Source: Plantago elongata
Taxonomy: Eukaryota; Streptophyta; Magnoliopsida; Lamiales; Plantaginaceae
DNA length: 29,849 bases
Direction: 5' to 3'
NCBI GenBank assembly: GCA_036897095.1
Contig: JAYMSP010001666.1
Coordinates: 1-29,849, forward strand
How positions within the stretch are numbered: position 1 is the stretch's first letter; each line of letters starts with the position of its first letter. The notes beneath the pieces were generated by a model, which was not told the DNA's origin, made no database searches, and saw only the letters and a program-made list of their open reading frames with translations. The translations under genes were made by a program, and so were the position numbers. Positions 10,265-22,113 of the stretch are shown here, in pieces.

Positions 10265-11668
10265 TCAAGATTTTTGGTCCTGCTGCTGCACGGTATGTTG
10301 TGACGGCTCAAGCTGTAGTTTCGGAGTTGGCGGGAGCTCGTCTTCTATCTCTATCAGCTGGTGAGTTGGTTTGGACTGCGGTTCACCTTGCCAAGCCCAA
10401 ACGATGTCTTGAAGACCTGGTCTTATGGACTCATCTAACATTTTCTGGTATTCCAGTGTATCTCCATTGGTTTTAATCATCTCTACCAAGTGAAAGTCGG
10501 GCGTCAGGGCAAATATCTCTGTATCAATAGACAATATACCTTTTCTACCCTCCTTTGTGCCTTCGAACTTGAACAAACCTCCATCCTTTTTATTTATCTT
10601 CAGCTTCAAACGCCTAGCCAGTGATTTGAGCTTTGTAATGATGATGGTTGCAGATTTTCGGGAAATGAATCTAGCTTGTTTACTTGAAGAGGGCTCCTCA
10701 AACAATCTAGATAGATCAAATCCAGCTGATAATGAAATTATATCAAATGCATTCAAGTTTGATAGCCTTGGCTCCTCTTCTGCCCCTGCGACATCATTTT
10801 CAGGTCGACCATGACCTGCTGTACTAGACTCTGCATCACCTGCATATGTGTTAGAGCTTAATCCGCGCCTGAACCAAGTACTTTCCCTAATTCTTGCGAT
10901 TGAAATCCTACTATATGGATTGGGATCCAATATTCTAGAAAGCAGCCTGCGTACATCATTTGGAAACCAACTCGGAAATCTAAAATCTGCTTTTGCAATC
11001 TTTCTGTACATCTCCATCAAATTTGAATCATGAAACGGCAAATAGCCAGCCAACAGAACAAATAGAATAACCCCACAGGACCATACATCGGCTTTGGCAC
11101 CATCATATCCTTTCCGGTTTATTACTTCAGGGGCAACATAGGCAGGAGTCCCACACGTTGTATGGAGGAGCCCGTCTGGGCGCTTCGATTCTGAAAGAGC
11201 ACTAAGACCAAAATCGGAAATTTTTAGATTTTCATTTTCGTCTAACAGAATATTTTCTGGCTTTAAATCCCGATGGTAGACGCCCCTGCTATGGCAAAAA
11301 TCAACTGCATTTATCAGTTGCTGGAAATATTTTCGTGCAATATCTTCCTTTAGCTTGCCTTTGGACACCTTGTTGAAGAGCTCACCTCCTTTAGCATATT
11401 CCATCACAAAATAAATCTTTGTCTTGGTGGCCATAACTTCATAAAGATGGATAATATACGGATGTCTTACCAATCTCATGATGGATATTTCTCGCTTTAT
11501 CTGCTCAATGATCCCTATCCTCATAATCTTCTCCTTATCTATCACTTTAATGGCTGCAGCCTGTCCAGTTTGGAGACTTCTCGCATAATAAACTTTTGCA
11601 AACGAACCTTGCCCCAGTAATCGTCCAACTTCATACCTTTGCATCAATATGCCAGTGCTAGTATCCAT
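10265..11668 (-). CDS. CIPK: CBL-interacting protein kinase (CIPK/SnRK3), CIPK2-like
   Basis: Uninterrupted 467-codon frame; the family is usually about 430-480 residues and this clade has intronless coding regions. The protein is a Ser/Thr kinase switched on when a calcium-loaded CBL binds. The kinase domain spans about 12-266, with Gly loop GQGSFAKV (19-26), ATP-site Lys 41, HRD with catalytic Asp 134, DFG 152-154 and APE 179-181, so all key residues are present. The activation loop carries S156 and T170/T171. The C-terminal regulatory part has the CBL-binding NAF motif ([20 protein letters not shown]306-F308) and then a PPI-like phosphatase-binding stretch rich in Lys/Arg (about 335-372). 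It ends in a Pro/Gln-rich tail. Overall resemblance is closest to CIPK2 and relatives from memory; the exact paralogue needs a tree. No upstream in-frame start was seen. Confidence 0.97.
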   Translation of the reverse strand: MDTSTGILMQRYEVGRLLGQGSFAKVYYARSLQTGQAAAIKVIDKEKIMRIGIIEQIKREISIMRLVRHPYIIHLYEVMATKTKIYFVMEYAKGGELFNKVSKGKLKEDIARKYFQQLINAVDFCHSRGVYHRDLKPENILLDENENLKISDFGLSALSESKRPDGLLHTTCGTPAYVAPEVINRKGYDGAKADVWSCGVILFVLLAGYLPFHDSNLMEMYRKIAKADFRFPSWFPNDVRRLLSRILDPNPYSRISIARIRESTWFRRGLSSNTYAGDAESSTAGHGRPENDVAGAEEEPRLSNLNAFDIISLSAGFDLSRLFEEPSSSKQARFISRKSATIIITKLKSLARRLKLKINKKDGGLFKFEGTKEGRKGILSIDTEIFALTPDFHLVEMIKTNGDTLEYQKMLDESIRPGLQDIVWAWQGEPQSKPTHQLIEIEDELPPTPKLQLEPSQHTVQQQDQKS

Positions 11669-11690
11669 AGTTATTAGAACACAGATACTC

Positions 11691-12715
11691 CTAAGAGAAA
11701 CTAATCTATCTATTTAGCTATTTGCAAGCGATGCAATAGCTTTTAAAGCTTCAAGCAGCTCAACCATTATCTCCTGACAATTAGCATTGTACTAGTTGAC
11801 GAAAAACTACTCTATCTGAAGTATCATGTATCAAAACTGAAGCCACTACTGCAACTCTTCTCTAGAAGAAAGGAAACTCATTTAAGGACAGATTAGAGTA
11901 AGAACTTGGAATCCTCGAGAACAATTTTCAGCATTCCTTAGTTTCTTTGCTCAAAAGCTACGGACATGCTGGGATGTCCGGGAACAACCGACAAAGCCTA
12001 GTCCGATGCTTTTGTATAGTTACCTGACAAAATCCATATGTTAATTTACCAATGAGGGGAAGGAAAAAACAGCTCAAATGCCAGTACAACTACTTAATTT
12101 ACTTTAAACATTTTTTATCATACATCAAATTAACCGAAGAGATGTTCTGAAGTTTAAGATTATACAAATCTCACAGCAGCTAATCTTCCCAAATCTTAAT
12201 GTTTCTACTTCAATCTTTAACATTGCCATATTCACATAGATCCCGAAAACGAATTATACTACTTGTCCATAATTGAGCATGAAAACTACAGATTGAGCAA
12301 AAATGAGTTACTGATCAGCTGAATCTAATAAGGAACAAATCAGGGCTCAAATAAACCAATTGTCAAATTCACATCTCAAAATATCCATCTCTACAGAAAC
12401 TACAAAGATATAGTCTCATTGCAATTTAACAAACTGAATAAAAGCATCACAACAGATTAGAATCAGACATTAACCCTGCTATTTATTCAGTGAAAAAGAC
12501 TCGATCTTTACACAATTGAAGCAAGAAAAGATGAAATAAACAAAAAATGAACAAAACCAGATTACATAGAGGTTTAATACACAGACATATCAATCATCAT
12601 AAACTGTTTGAAATGCGTATATACCATTTTCTTATGTAGATGGCTAGATTCGAACGAAAGCAGAAAAAAAAAAGCTTTAGATGATTCGAGATTCCATGAG
12701 ATTTAGCTGAATTAC
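11691..12715 (-). other. Probable 5' UTR intron of the CIPK gene
   Basis: On the minus strand a good donor, GAAAG/GTAATT, lies at 12716/12715. A pyrimidine-rich acceptor, TTCTCTTAG/GAG, lies at 11691/11690, 22 nt before the start codon. The donor follows a pyrimidine-rich, leader-like segment (12716 to about 12900). A leader intron of about 1 kb is common in otherwise intronless CIPK genes. No coding sequence is seen inside. Inferred from splice consensus only. Confidence 0.6.
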
Positions 12716-13265
12716 CTTTCTTCTTGGTTTGAAAGAGCTCCAATAGATTGAAAGAAAAGGGAAGTGACGTATGTTTGAGAAATCTTGTGATTCTAGTAAT
12801 TCATGAAATAAAAATCTTTTTAAGAAGACGAAGAGGAAATGAGACTTGTTTGATCTTGTCAAATGGGAAGAAGAAAAAAGGGATATGTTGATGTAAGAGA
12901 ATCGGTTAGAGTTCGAAAACGTGATTCGTACCGGTAAGAACTCATGAGTCATTAGGCTACTGCACGGTAGTATGGGCTACACATCTACCCCGTTGAGGAG
13001 AGCTCCTAGGTGGGTGCTCGCTTGTTCCGTAGCGTATACGAATACGAACATACAATAAGATTCAGATATAGAATACGAACATATAATAAGATTTTGCGAA
13101 CATTGGTATGCAGATTCAAAATTGTTGGAGCTACCAAAGAATGGATTCGATAACCAATGGTATAAATAATGAAATTGTTGCTTTTGTAGTATTCAAAAGT
13201 TCGTTACAAAATTCACTCGGAGAGATAATCGAATTTGAATAAACTGCATAAACCAACTCGTGTGG
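12716..13265. other. CIPK leader exon, promoter side and intergenic DNA
   Basis: 12716-12900 is the likely leader exon on the minus strand. Upstream of it I see no clear TATA box. A GC-richer patch at 12950-13040 has no recognised identity. A small direct repeat (gaatacgaacatacaataag and gaatacgaacatataataag) lies near 13038 and 13073. Confidence 0.4.
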
Positions 13266-13870
13266 CACTAAACCTTTCAAATTAAAATAGATCGTGTCGA
13301 AATTTATTGAAAGTTAGCATGAAGTCTAAGATCATCAAAATAATATAATCCTCGACATGTAAAATATTGTAGCTAAGAGTCGTAATTGGATTTTACACTT
13401 GTCTAGTAACATTGCAAGATTAAATTTTACCTTATTTTCATGGAATTTAGAAAATTAATAAGATTAATTCTAGACATAACTTAAAAAAGTGTAACCATCA
13501 CTTGATAAAGTAAGGTATTATTTAACAATAAATCTTTCAAACAACATTGATTGTGCCGACATATATTGGAAGTTAGACGAAATCCTCGATCGCTCAAAGG
13601 AATAGAAACCTCAACATATAAAATACTACAACTAAGGCTCTGTTTTTTCCCCTCTCAATTCGAATTGAACTAAACTGAACTATATATTATCGAATTTTTT
13701 GTGGTATAAAGAGAAGCTGAAAAGATGTGAATTGAACAGAATAAATTTAAACTGAATGAAATTGATAAATTTTCAGATAAAAAGATTATAGACCAAGAGT
13801 CTTATATTGATTTTACATCTGTCCAGTAACATTGCAAGATAAAAAGTTTCCCTTATTTTTCATTCTTTGA
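13266..13870. repeat. Diverged tandem duplication, second copy interrupted
   Basis: The block starting near 13266 (aaacctttcaa ... gaaagttag ... gtagctaagag) recurs near 13526 (aaatctttcaa ... ggaagttag ... caactaagg), roughly 75-80% alike. The continuation of copy 1 (agtcgtaattggattttac ... taacattgcaagat) is found for copy 2 only after 13797, so about 160 bp at 13637-13797 are inserted into copy 2. The insert begins gctctgttttttcccc; no clear inverted termini were seen. Function unknown. Confidence 0.7.
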
Positions 13871-14220
13871 ATTTAATAGAAGAACAAGAATCTGGATTGA
13901 ATCTTTTAAATTTTGATTTAACCGTCTCCTATTAGATGAGATGAAGATATTGTTTGGTGGAATCATTATTTTGTCATCTAAGGAGTTTTGAGATATTATT
14001 ATATTATGAGGGATAAATAACAAGATACTATAAATTAAATTTGTCTGTGTATGTGCTTGTTTCCTCCTCTCTTCGCCTCACAATTCCAAGCGGTCTCGTA
14101 TGTTTCTATCATCAGGCTACTAGGATTTGCGCGTATTGCTCATCAATTCAATTTATGAGGGAAAGTCAATTGTTGCAATCGCCACACATATAAGTCAAAC
14201 GTGCCACTAAAATTATTATA

Positions 14221-14408
14221 AATTAAAAATGAAACTCATTTTATTCATAGTGAAGTGGTTAATTAAAAAATAAACTCATTTTATTCATAGTGAAGTGGTT
14301 GAGAATTGCCAGTTGTTTAAATTGTGAATTCTAAGGATCTGTTTAGCATGCAATTTAAATTGATAAAACTAATCTGTTTAGTATGCAATTTAAATTGATA
14401 AAACCAAT
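14221..14408. repeat. Two adjacent short tandem duplications
   Basis: 14221-14260 and 14261-14300 are 40-bp copies with two differences. 14339-14373 and 14374-14408 are 35-bp copies with two differences. Both are non-coding and look like recent local duplications. Confidence 0.9.
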
Positions 14409-15383
14409 TAAATTTAATTATTTGTTTTGTATGAGAAAGATAATTTGAATTAGGTTTTCTAATTCAAATTGTCACTTATTTTCCGAGCTAGACTAAAGTT
14501 ATCAATGAGCCGGAATTCAACTCTGTCAAATAAACGAGCTAGATAGAAATAGACACTTGGGCAGGTATACCTGACTACCGATGATGGGTAGTCATGGGCC
14601 ATATCCATAAGGAAGACTTCGATTAACTGTTGTTGATAGATTTCCAATACCAGATTTGGATTGAGGGCCAACCACAACTAAAAAAGATTGGTACGAACAG
14701 GCCCAGTGGCCCAAAAATGTTGAACCTGTTCCTTTTCTTCTCTTGTGAATTAGTACATGATTTATACGATTTGATGGTTACACAAGAGTTAAATATAGTG
14801 GAGTGCTCATTTGGAACTTGGAAGTGATGGTAACTCTTTCTAGAATTGGCATTGTGAGAAATTAACTGTTATTACGGGTTAACCCGATTCATGCCATGAT
14901 CATTTAGCGGCTTGCAAATTTAACAAGTCATTCGATGATTCTTAGAGGATCTCCTCTTCCCTTTAGGGAATATTTGGTTTGCTCATGCCATTACCCTTGA
15001 GCATTTTAACATGATTTTGACAAGGTAATTTTTGTGTCTGGCCCAGTTAAATAAATCGACATGGCTCAAGAATTGTCCATGGCATAAAGAGCGGGCATGA
15101 CTCGAGCTGGCGTGGATTGACATGTTCATGATGCCATCAATTTTGACCAGCAATGATGAATAGTACTACAAGCATGTTAATAGTAGAAATCAAGTTTTAA
15201 TAGAGGAAATAACACATCAATATTGCTACTTTATTATTAACGTTTATTCTTCTTGGTTAATATGTAAAGTTTGCTTAACTATGTTCAACCTAATAACCAA
15301 TTTGTCAATGTCAATTTAGAATGTATAAACTAGACTGTTTAATTCAATTTACTCAATAATTGGATTCAAATAACATTAAAAAT
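14409..15383. other. AT-rich intergenic DNA
   Basis: No gene, RNA gene or recognisable transposon was found. Short open frames here have no recognisable protein similarity. Confidence 0.5.
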
Positions 15384-15496
15384 TAATCACATGATTTTTA
15401 TTTTTTTAAAACGATTAAATGGTGACTCGAACTCAGACCTATTAGTTGGAGTTGTATCAACTAAGCTCCACTTCGTTGTCTAATCAATTGATTATT
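15384..15496 (-). mobile_element. Short tRNA-derived SINE, copy B (old, deleted)
   Basis: Minus-strand sequence 15480-15400 matches copies A and C through the A-box region, with a deletion after it, and through the B-box region (ggtGACTCGAACtcagacc on the plus strand, one change from copy A). It ends in an interrupted A tail (TTTTTTTAAAA on plus). Possible degenerate target duplications lie at 15384-15399 and 15481-15496 (13 of 16 match). The higher divergence marks this as the oldest of the three copies. Confidence 0.75.
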
Positions 15497-16357
15497 AATC
15501 ATTTTCATGGAATAAGTTTTTATTTATATTAGTTAATTTTTCATTAATTATATTCTTTTAATTAATTGATATGATTTTTTTAAATATTAGTCAATTTTCA
15601 ATGATTATAAATTATTATTATTTTTCAATTAAAATTAATTATTTTTTATTAAGAGTGTGTTTAATTTAAATGTCGACTTGACGAAAAATTAACAAATTCA
15701 CGCTAATTCTTACTAATTCAATTAAAATTAACTGTTCCATTATATTTGACTAACTGGGTATTATATCAATAAATGCCACAATTTATGGTATTAATTTTTT
15801 TTTATTTAAACATTAAAAGGATAATATGGAAATGGAAATTTATAAGTGTCTAGGTAAGAATGTAAGTAAGAATGTAAGTGACATTTCAACACTCATGCAG
15901 GCAATATAATCAAAGGAAACAAATACACATATCTAAAAAGTTGGGCACAAAGCTGCCAAAATGTAAGCATGAAGAATCAACGGCAATAGCAAACCAAACC
16001 ACACCTTGGTGTTTCGACATTCTTGGCCCGCATATATTTTTATGTTTAATTATGTTTTTTGTCATATTCTACATGAAATTAGTTTTGATTAACCATTCTA
16101 CTAAAAACAAGCACTTGGGTTTCAGATGCAATTTAAATCAGTGCATGATCATTAATGCAACATAATTCACTGCCAACTCCCATACATTATACTAATCACA
16201 AAAGTCAACTTTTTTGGTTAAGTAATGAAATAATGTTTTCATTTTGACAGCAAAGGCCTTGAGATTGAAGAAATTTATACTCTTGTCTACATTTTCCACA
16301 AACCAATGCTTAGCCTAACTTATATTCAATTATTTTGACCATCAACATGAATGATTA
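15497..16357. other. AT-rich intergenic DNA
   Basis: A 95-codon open frame at 15878-16165 has a hydrophobic middle but no recognisable similarity or gene context. Nothing else was seen. Confidence 0.45.
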
Positions 16358-16489
16358 GTCAATTATAGAATCCTCAGTTCTCCTCTAGTTTTAGTTGATG
16401 ATCATTATAACCTTGTAAAGTTCGTCAATTATAGAATCCTTCAGTTCTCCTCTAGTTGGTTGATAATCATACTAACCTTGTAAACTTCG
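16358..16489. repeat. 66-bp tandem duplication
   Basis: 16358-16423 and 16424-16489 both begin gtcaattatagaatcc and continue with cagttctcctctagtt and ccttgtaaa. They are clearly alike, with small indels that cancel out. Non-coding. Confidence 0.88.
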
Positions 16490-17449
16490 AGATAAATTCA
16501 AAACAAAACACAGATAGTTATACTTTTAAATACTAATAATACGTACATTATTTTTAGAAGTTCATCCCTAAGAATTTCAATATTAAGCAAACTTCTTCAT
16601 AATCGAACAATGTTGTTTTGAATGCATAATCCATTGGAAGGTAATTTAACACGTACACGATAATATCGAAGATTAAATGTATGAAAATAACATGTGTTAG
16701 TTTGTATAGTGGTCAAGTTCGCACCTCCATTTCTCACTCAAATACGGAAAATAACTGTGCTACCTAACTCGTGATCACTTCAACTGTACATCCAAGGCTC
16801 CAAGCCATGAGGATGATGGTGGATTATGAGATCCGCACGTCAAGAAGAACCTTCAAATGCGTGAACATATCGATGTTGTTTTCTTGCCACAAAACAAAAC
16901 AAATAGGTCTAGGAAAGCAACATTGTGTTCGTTTTTCTTTCTTTTTTCCATCTTGTTAACTTTGTCTTCATTTGGAATAAGCCAGCCCAAAACAAAATCT
17001 TAGATTCGAATGTTATCTATAAAATCACACATTCCCATTCTAGGGCCCCTCACGATTTCATAACCAATTTACAAATTGCTATTGTCATGGTCACAATAAT
17101 TAGTATCCCGCGCAGCAAGATTAGATTATAGTATTGAATGGATACGGGACAAAATTTTAACATATTACAAATCAACTTAAAATTACATTAATTTATAAAA
17201 TAATCCTAACGACTTTAAAATACTATAATTTTATCCAAAAATATTTTTATTTATATATTTTAACTCTCTAACATGCATCCTCTTCAAATATTCAAACAAA
17301 CATAATTAAAGAACACGAGAATATTATTTTTAAACAATCATAATAAAATTAAATTCAAGGACAATATTATAAATAAATAAATTCAAATTTAATCAAATTA
17401 TTCATACTAAATTAACATTTTTAACTTTTAAAAAAAATCACTAAACATG
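16490..17449. other. AT-rich intergenic DNA
   Basis: Nothing recognised. Open frames at 16771-17131 are short and unlike known proteins. Confidence 0.45.
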
Positions 17450-17600
17450 TTGTTTTGCAGCCTTAAGGGCTGCCAAAACAGCCCGTCTAGCAGCCCTGAC
17501 AGCCTTTGGGACTGTCAAACGGGCTTTCCTGTCAACCTTAAGGGATGCCGGAAGTATTTTTCAGCAGTCCTACAGGCTGTCAAGCATCATTTTGAGGTTT
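17450..17600. repeat. GC-rich island with nested inverted repeats
   Basis: About 130 GC-rich bases stand in very AT-rich DNA. It holds perfect small stems: gcagcc/ggctgc around ttaag at about 17458-17474, agcccgt against acgggct (about 17480 and 17518), and gacag/ctgtc nested inside the latter. The motif ccttaaggg occurs twice. It may be the core or terminus of an unclassified transposon or a structured transcript. No function can be assigned. Confidence 0.5.
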
Positions 17601-19152
17601 TTTAAATTTTGGTGAAATATATTGATATATTTAATATTCTAATGCTATAAAATAATTATAAACAATATAAATAGCAAATAAAAAATATATTTACTTCTTT
17701 TGATTTGCAATCAATGTCTAATTAATACTTGTATTATATAATTTTTTTGTGTCCGTATCATATTGTAATATTTTTATATTATTATTTTTTGATATTTGAA
17801 GTATATGGGGTTAAAGGGAGTATATGATAAACATGAGACTAAATTTATATTTATAATATTTAAAATACATTTTATAATATATTAAAAAATATTATGTGTT
17901 TGATAAAAAATGTTCTGGTGATAACAATTTCCTTTTCATTTTACCCATAGGATCATACCATAATCTAATTTGCTTACCTATTCAATTAGGTACACCAACC
18001 ATCTAATTAGTTAACCATTCACAATATATTCCGAGTTAGGAGAATAGTCTTTTTTCTTTTTTTTAATAATAAAAATAATTTGAACTGTTTAGAGTGGAAG
18101 TAACTTACGAACTAAATTGTGATTTGAAGAATAATAAAAGCAAAGGGCATAGATAAACCGCCATATAGTAGTAATTGCTGGTTAAATGGAACAGACTAGT
18201 ATACTAATTAAGGTTCTTCGTGCATGCACATTAGATTGATCGAGTCAAATTTATCTCAAGACCCACACGTGCGCTACCTATTTGGATGTGCGTGCAACTC
18301 ATAGCCAACCAGTTTAGTTTAGATCTTATCTTACAGTTTCTATTTATGAAATCTAATGTTCGTTATTATTTAAAAATTAATGTGTTTGTCGTAAAATTAT
18401 AATTTAATTCTGTTATATTTTTATTTAAAATATATAAAAAAATTCAATTCGAAGTTAAATAATTCAATTTTAATTCTATAAAAAACAGCCATCAATCCTT
18501 ATAAAGAAATAGTTGTAGGATTTTGTAAATGACATTTTAACTTCAACACAATTAACTGGTAGAAACGGAAGTAGCACTTGCTACATTCTTGAAGGAATTA
18601 AAAGCTACTACTCGAAAGGATGAACAAGATTCTTCTTATAATTTTATAAATTTCTACGAGGAAAGCAAGCGATCAGTATTAATACATTCCGTATTAACTT
18701 CAACTTTTCAATTCGTTAATAAAAAATATATTTTAAAAAGTTAAATAAAATACTTGTAAATTTTTTAAGAGTATAATAATTTCATCAAGAGAAATATTGA
18801 ACGTTGTAATAATGATTGTGGTGCGAAAATATCCATTTTTGGAATGAAAAATAGTTTTTCAGACTACCTAACAAGCACATTAATTGGGAGTTAAAACTGC
18901 TACTATCTGACTTATAAGTATGTCCGAATAACAACAATATATAGTGAACTTGTGATCATAAACTGCGTACATCAAATAAAATTGGAATAGATTTTTGTGA
19001 ATGCATATTCGTAATATTCTATTACTAAGAAATTCCTCAAATTATATCATGACTTAAAATATATTAGTTTTTAATTATAGTTTATTAGGATTTAGAGAAG
19101 TCAAGAATATACTAAATCCCTCTCTATAGCTAATCAATAGCTAATTATACAT
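17601..19152. other. AT-rich intergenic DNA downstream of LBD15
   Basis: Strongly AT-rich, with no genes recognised. A lone CACGTG (G-box core) occurs at about 18267. The right end (about 18950-19152) probably holds the LBD15 3' UTR. Confidence 0.45.
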
Positions 19153-20606
19153 TCAATCAAAGTAAGGCAAATGGTTATTGGAAATGTTATTGGTGCTGTA
19201 GCTAGCTGCACTAGAAGATGAGGTGTATAAAGACGGAGTTGAACAATTGGAAGAAACGACCACGGAAGGAGGCGGTGGAGGCGGAGGCGGCAGATGTGGC
19301 TGTGCTTGGGCCGGCGGAGGAGTCGGTGGAGCTTGTGGCAGCTCAGATTTGGGGACAGCTAAGGTCGCTGCCACATGAGTCGAAGCAATGATATTATTTG
19401 CAGCTTCTCTATATTTGTATCTCAGTATCTCAGCCCTGATTGCATTCAGTTCAGCTTGTAAGGATTGGAGTTGTTGCTGTAATGCCGAAATTGCCCCCAT
19501 GCATCCATAGACTGGATCTCTTAACCGAACATTGGCCTCGTATACCAAACTGTTTGCTGCATCTGCTCTTTGAGGCTCAGCTACTTCCTGTTTATACATA
19601 CAAGTACACATAAGCATGTAGATAAAGAAGCGCATATCAATTGGTAATTCGCGATTCCCTTTTCATTCAGTAACGAGAGAACATTATTGAAATCCAGTTG
19701 CATTCGCATTTAAAAAATGCAGACATGTAGATGTCAGGCTTACAACGTTCATGAAATGAAGAAAATAATGTTTTTGTATCACATATGTAACCATAGATTT
19801 CTGCAAGTATAACTATATAAATAGACTAATTAGGCTTCTATTTCAAACTTGACAGGCTCCCTGATTTCACATTGGATTTTTTTTTCCTTTTTGAAATGCA
19901 AGTCCAAGTAAACATATGCTACTGTATACACGTACAGGGTTCATCAGAATATTTCAAAGAAGGAACACATTTATTTTTTCAGTCTCAACACATATAAACA
20001 TCAGGCATGCAAACAAATAGTTGCGAAATCCATATTTTCATGACACAGCTAGGTTTTGTTAAAAATAAAAATGAATTTGAATATTTATGCATGAATATAA
20101 GCCCCATTATATAACTGATCTCGACCTTAGCACGGATTTTAACGAGCTAGAGCTCGGTCCCCCACAGATCTATGCAGATTTTTATAGTGATCATTGAAGT
20201 TTAGGAAGTATATATATCATGAGAAGATATAGTTAAAACAAACAAGTACCATGAGCATCTTGGAAACATTGCTAGCCCCAAAAACTTTGTGAACAGCAGC
20301 AAACTTGTGAGGTTCATGAGGGGAGAAATAAGGCGAAAACGGACATTCCTCAGCACATCTTCTTCTCAAGAGCTTACAGGCAGCACAAGGTGTGATTGTG
20401 TTCAGCATTCCTGGAGGCCCCAACATCTGTCTCCTTCCCATCGCATCGATCTCCGTCTTCAGCTTCTTCGCAATCTCATCAAATCCTTCCCTAACATTAC
20501 AAGAAAAAGCTGCTAAGTGAGTATCATGCCATGAGCTACAACTGACACAAGAAAAATAGGGTTTCTTTTTGGTTTCTCATTTATGTTTTTACCTTTCCCT
20601 TGACAT
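19153..20606 (-). CDS. LBD15: LOB-domain transcription factor, LBD15-like
   Basis: Three exons on the minus strand, 20606-20593, 20490-20250 and 19587-19153, with GT-AG introns, give 229 residues. The protein is a plant-specific nuclear DNA-binding regulator; LBD15 relatives are linked to meristem and vascular development. The LOB domain shows CX2CX6CX3C (C40, C43, C50, C54), the GAS block (FAAVHKVFGASNVSKML), the DP of RLRDPVYGCMG, and a Leu-zipper-like coiled coil (ISALQQQLQSLQAELNAI), so it is class I. The C-terminal half is Pro- and Ser-rich (PPPPPPPPS, then TSSSSAASYS). The N-terminus MSRER-EGFDEIAKKLK matches the LBD15 type, which is why I chose the ATG at 20606 over the internal Met 22 (MGRRQML). 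That ATG is the first one after a TATA box. Confidence 0.94.
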
Positions 20607-20696
20607 TTATGAGCTACTGTATGTGCTATAAGAAGCAAGAAGATGGAGAGAAGGAGAAGGAAAAGAAAGGAAGAAGAGTGTGGAAGAGCAATAAGA

Positions 20697-20708
20697 AGAG
20701 TATATAGG
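20697..20708 (-). promoter_or_regulatory. LBD15 TATA box
   Basis: On the minus strand CTATATAC lies about 95 nt before the LBD15 start codon. A long pyrimidine-rich leader (CTTCTTCC type) without any ATG follows up to 20606. Confidence 0.65.
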
Positions 20709-21525
20709 TAGCTTCAAAGTGAAGATTTTGCACATGAGCTAGCTAGGTCAATGGTGCCTTTTGAATTCTTTTTATGAACAAGGCAAGAAACCTCTTCAAG
20801 GGACTATTATATACTATCTCTCTCTCACGTAAGTGAGTTATGTAAGTCAATGCTTTTTGCTATAGAGGACAAAAAAATTATATTGCACACAGTAGGGCCT
20901 GTTTGGATGTTTGGCTATGTTATTTTGTTCTCACCAATCACCATTATAGTTTATGTTATTCAGGCCTCTTGCTGGGATTTTGTGGTTCCAATAAAGTTAT
21001 ACCAAGCAAAACTGAATCTAATACATTTTGTTACGTGCCTTACCAATGATAACAAGTAACAAGGGATATATACAAAGATAATAGGAGATGAAAGGGGAGA
21101 AATATAGACGAAAAGGGGCAAAATAGCTAAAAGCTACTTCATTGTCAAAATGGGAAAATCAGTACATAAATAACAGCCAGGTTGCTAACAAGGCCTCAGC
21201 CTGCAATGGCATCTTAGAATAAGACGAAATAACAAACTAGAAATGCAGACACAACAGAGAACATAAGGTGTGATGGGTACTATCTTGTACCTGGGCTTTC
21301 ATTGGCCGTAGGATTGAATGACAGATGGATGGTTGAGATGATCTTGTGTACTAACAAGTCACAGCCGTTGCATGACTCTCTAGATCAAGGGTTCTGGTTC
21401 CACGACTTAAGAGATCATCTAATTCGGGCCCAAATCAGTAATTCCTGACACATTTACATATATACAAACAATCATCTACAATGCAAATATATCAATGACT
21501 TATATATAATATTATTATCACAAAG
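20709..21525. other. LBD15 upstream region
   Basis: Presumed promoter and intergenic DNA. A gggcctgtttggatgtttgg stretch near 20896 resembles the termini of some plant MITEs, but no partner terminus was found. No gene was recognised. Confidence 0.4.
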
Positions 21526-21716
21526 TATTATGAGAGACAGTCTCTATGTAGAGACGGACTATTTACTAATAAAAATACTCATGTTATTAATCAAAACACT
21601 CATGTCGGAATAAGTATTGTTGTAATATGAAAAAACTCCAATGTCAAGAATATGAGTGTTTTAATTAATAACATGTGTGTTTTTATTGTTTTACATAGAT
21701 ACCGTCTCTCATGTTA
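21526..21716. mobile_element. MITE with long terminal inverted repeats
   Basis: About 75 bases at each end are reverse complements. The left end has atgagagac ... ctctatgtagagac ... aatactcatgttattaatcaaaacactcat. The right end, read in reverse, has atgagagacggtatctatgta ... acacatgttattaattaaaacactcat. The total is about 190 bp with a central spacer of about 40 bp. There is no coding capacity. The target duplication is unclear, so the superfamily is not assigned. Confidence 0.82.
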
Positions 21717-22113
21717 TTATTATATCTTAGAAATTGATTATTCCATTCTAGGGTGCTGCCATTGGTACTATGCAGTATGCACAGTGAGTGTGAGTCCAAT
21801 TTGTCGGTGTTTATGGAGTAATCTGAGAAGGCAAGTCTGTTGGACGATTAAGCACAATTAGGATCGTTTTTCTTTAAGCGTTATTCACCCCCACTACTAG
21901 TGTACAATAGAGTTACATCGAATTGCTTCCAGGATTGTATATCTAACTACGAATTATACAAACGAAGTTAAATACAAGAACTGGAATAAGCACCAAAAGA
22001 AATGCTACAAGAATAATTACCCTGCAACATGGGAGGGAGAAAGAAGGCTTGGTGTGTCTTCAATTTGGATCCAGCCTTCTTATTTATATATTTTAAGGTC
22101 ATGTTTGAACATA
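21717..22113. other. Intergenic DNA between the MITE and the repeat array
   Basis: No gene or repeat was recognised. Confidence 0.4.

Noticed and set aside
9913-10476. 187-codon plus-strand open frame
   Set aside because: The right half is antisense to the CIPK C-terminus, the left half is Lys-rich low-complexity sequence, and no domain is recognisable.
15878-16165. 95-codon open frame with a hydrophobic stretch
   Set aside because: No recognisable similarity, promoter or splice context; expected by chance in this length of DNA.
20896-20920. MITE terminus (gggcctgtttgg)
   Set aside because: No partner inverted terminus or target duplication found nearby.
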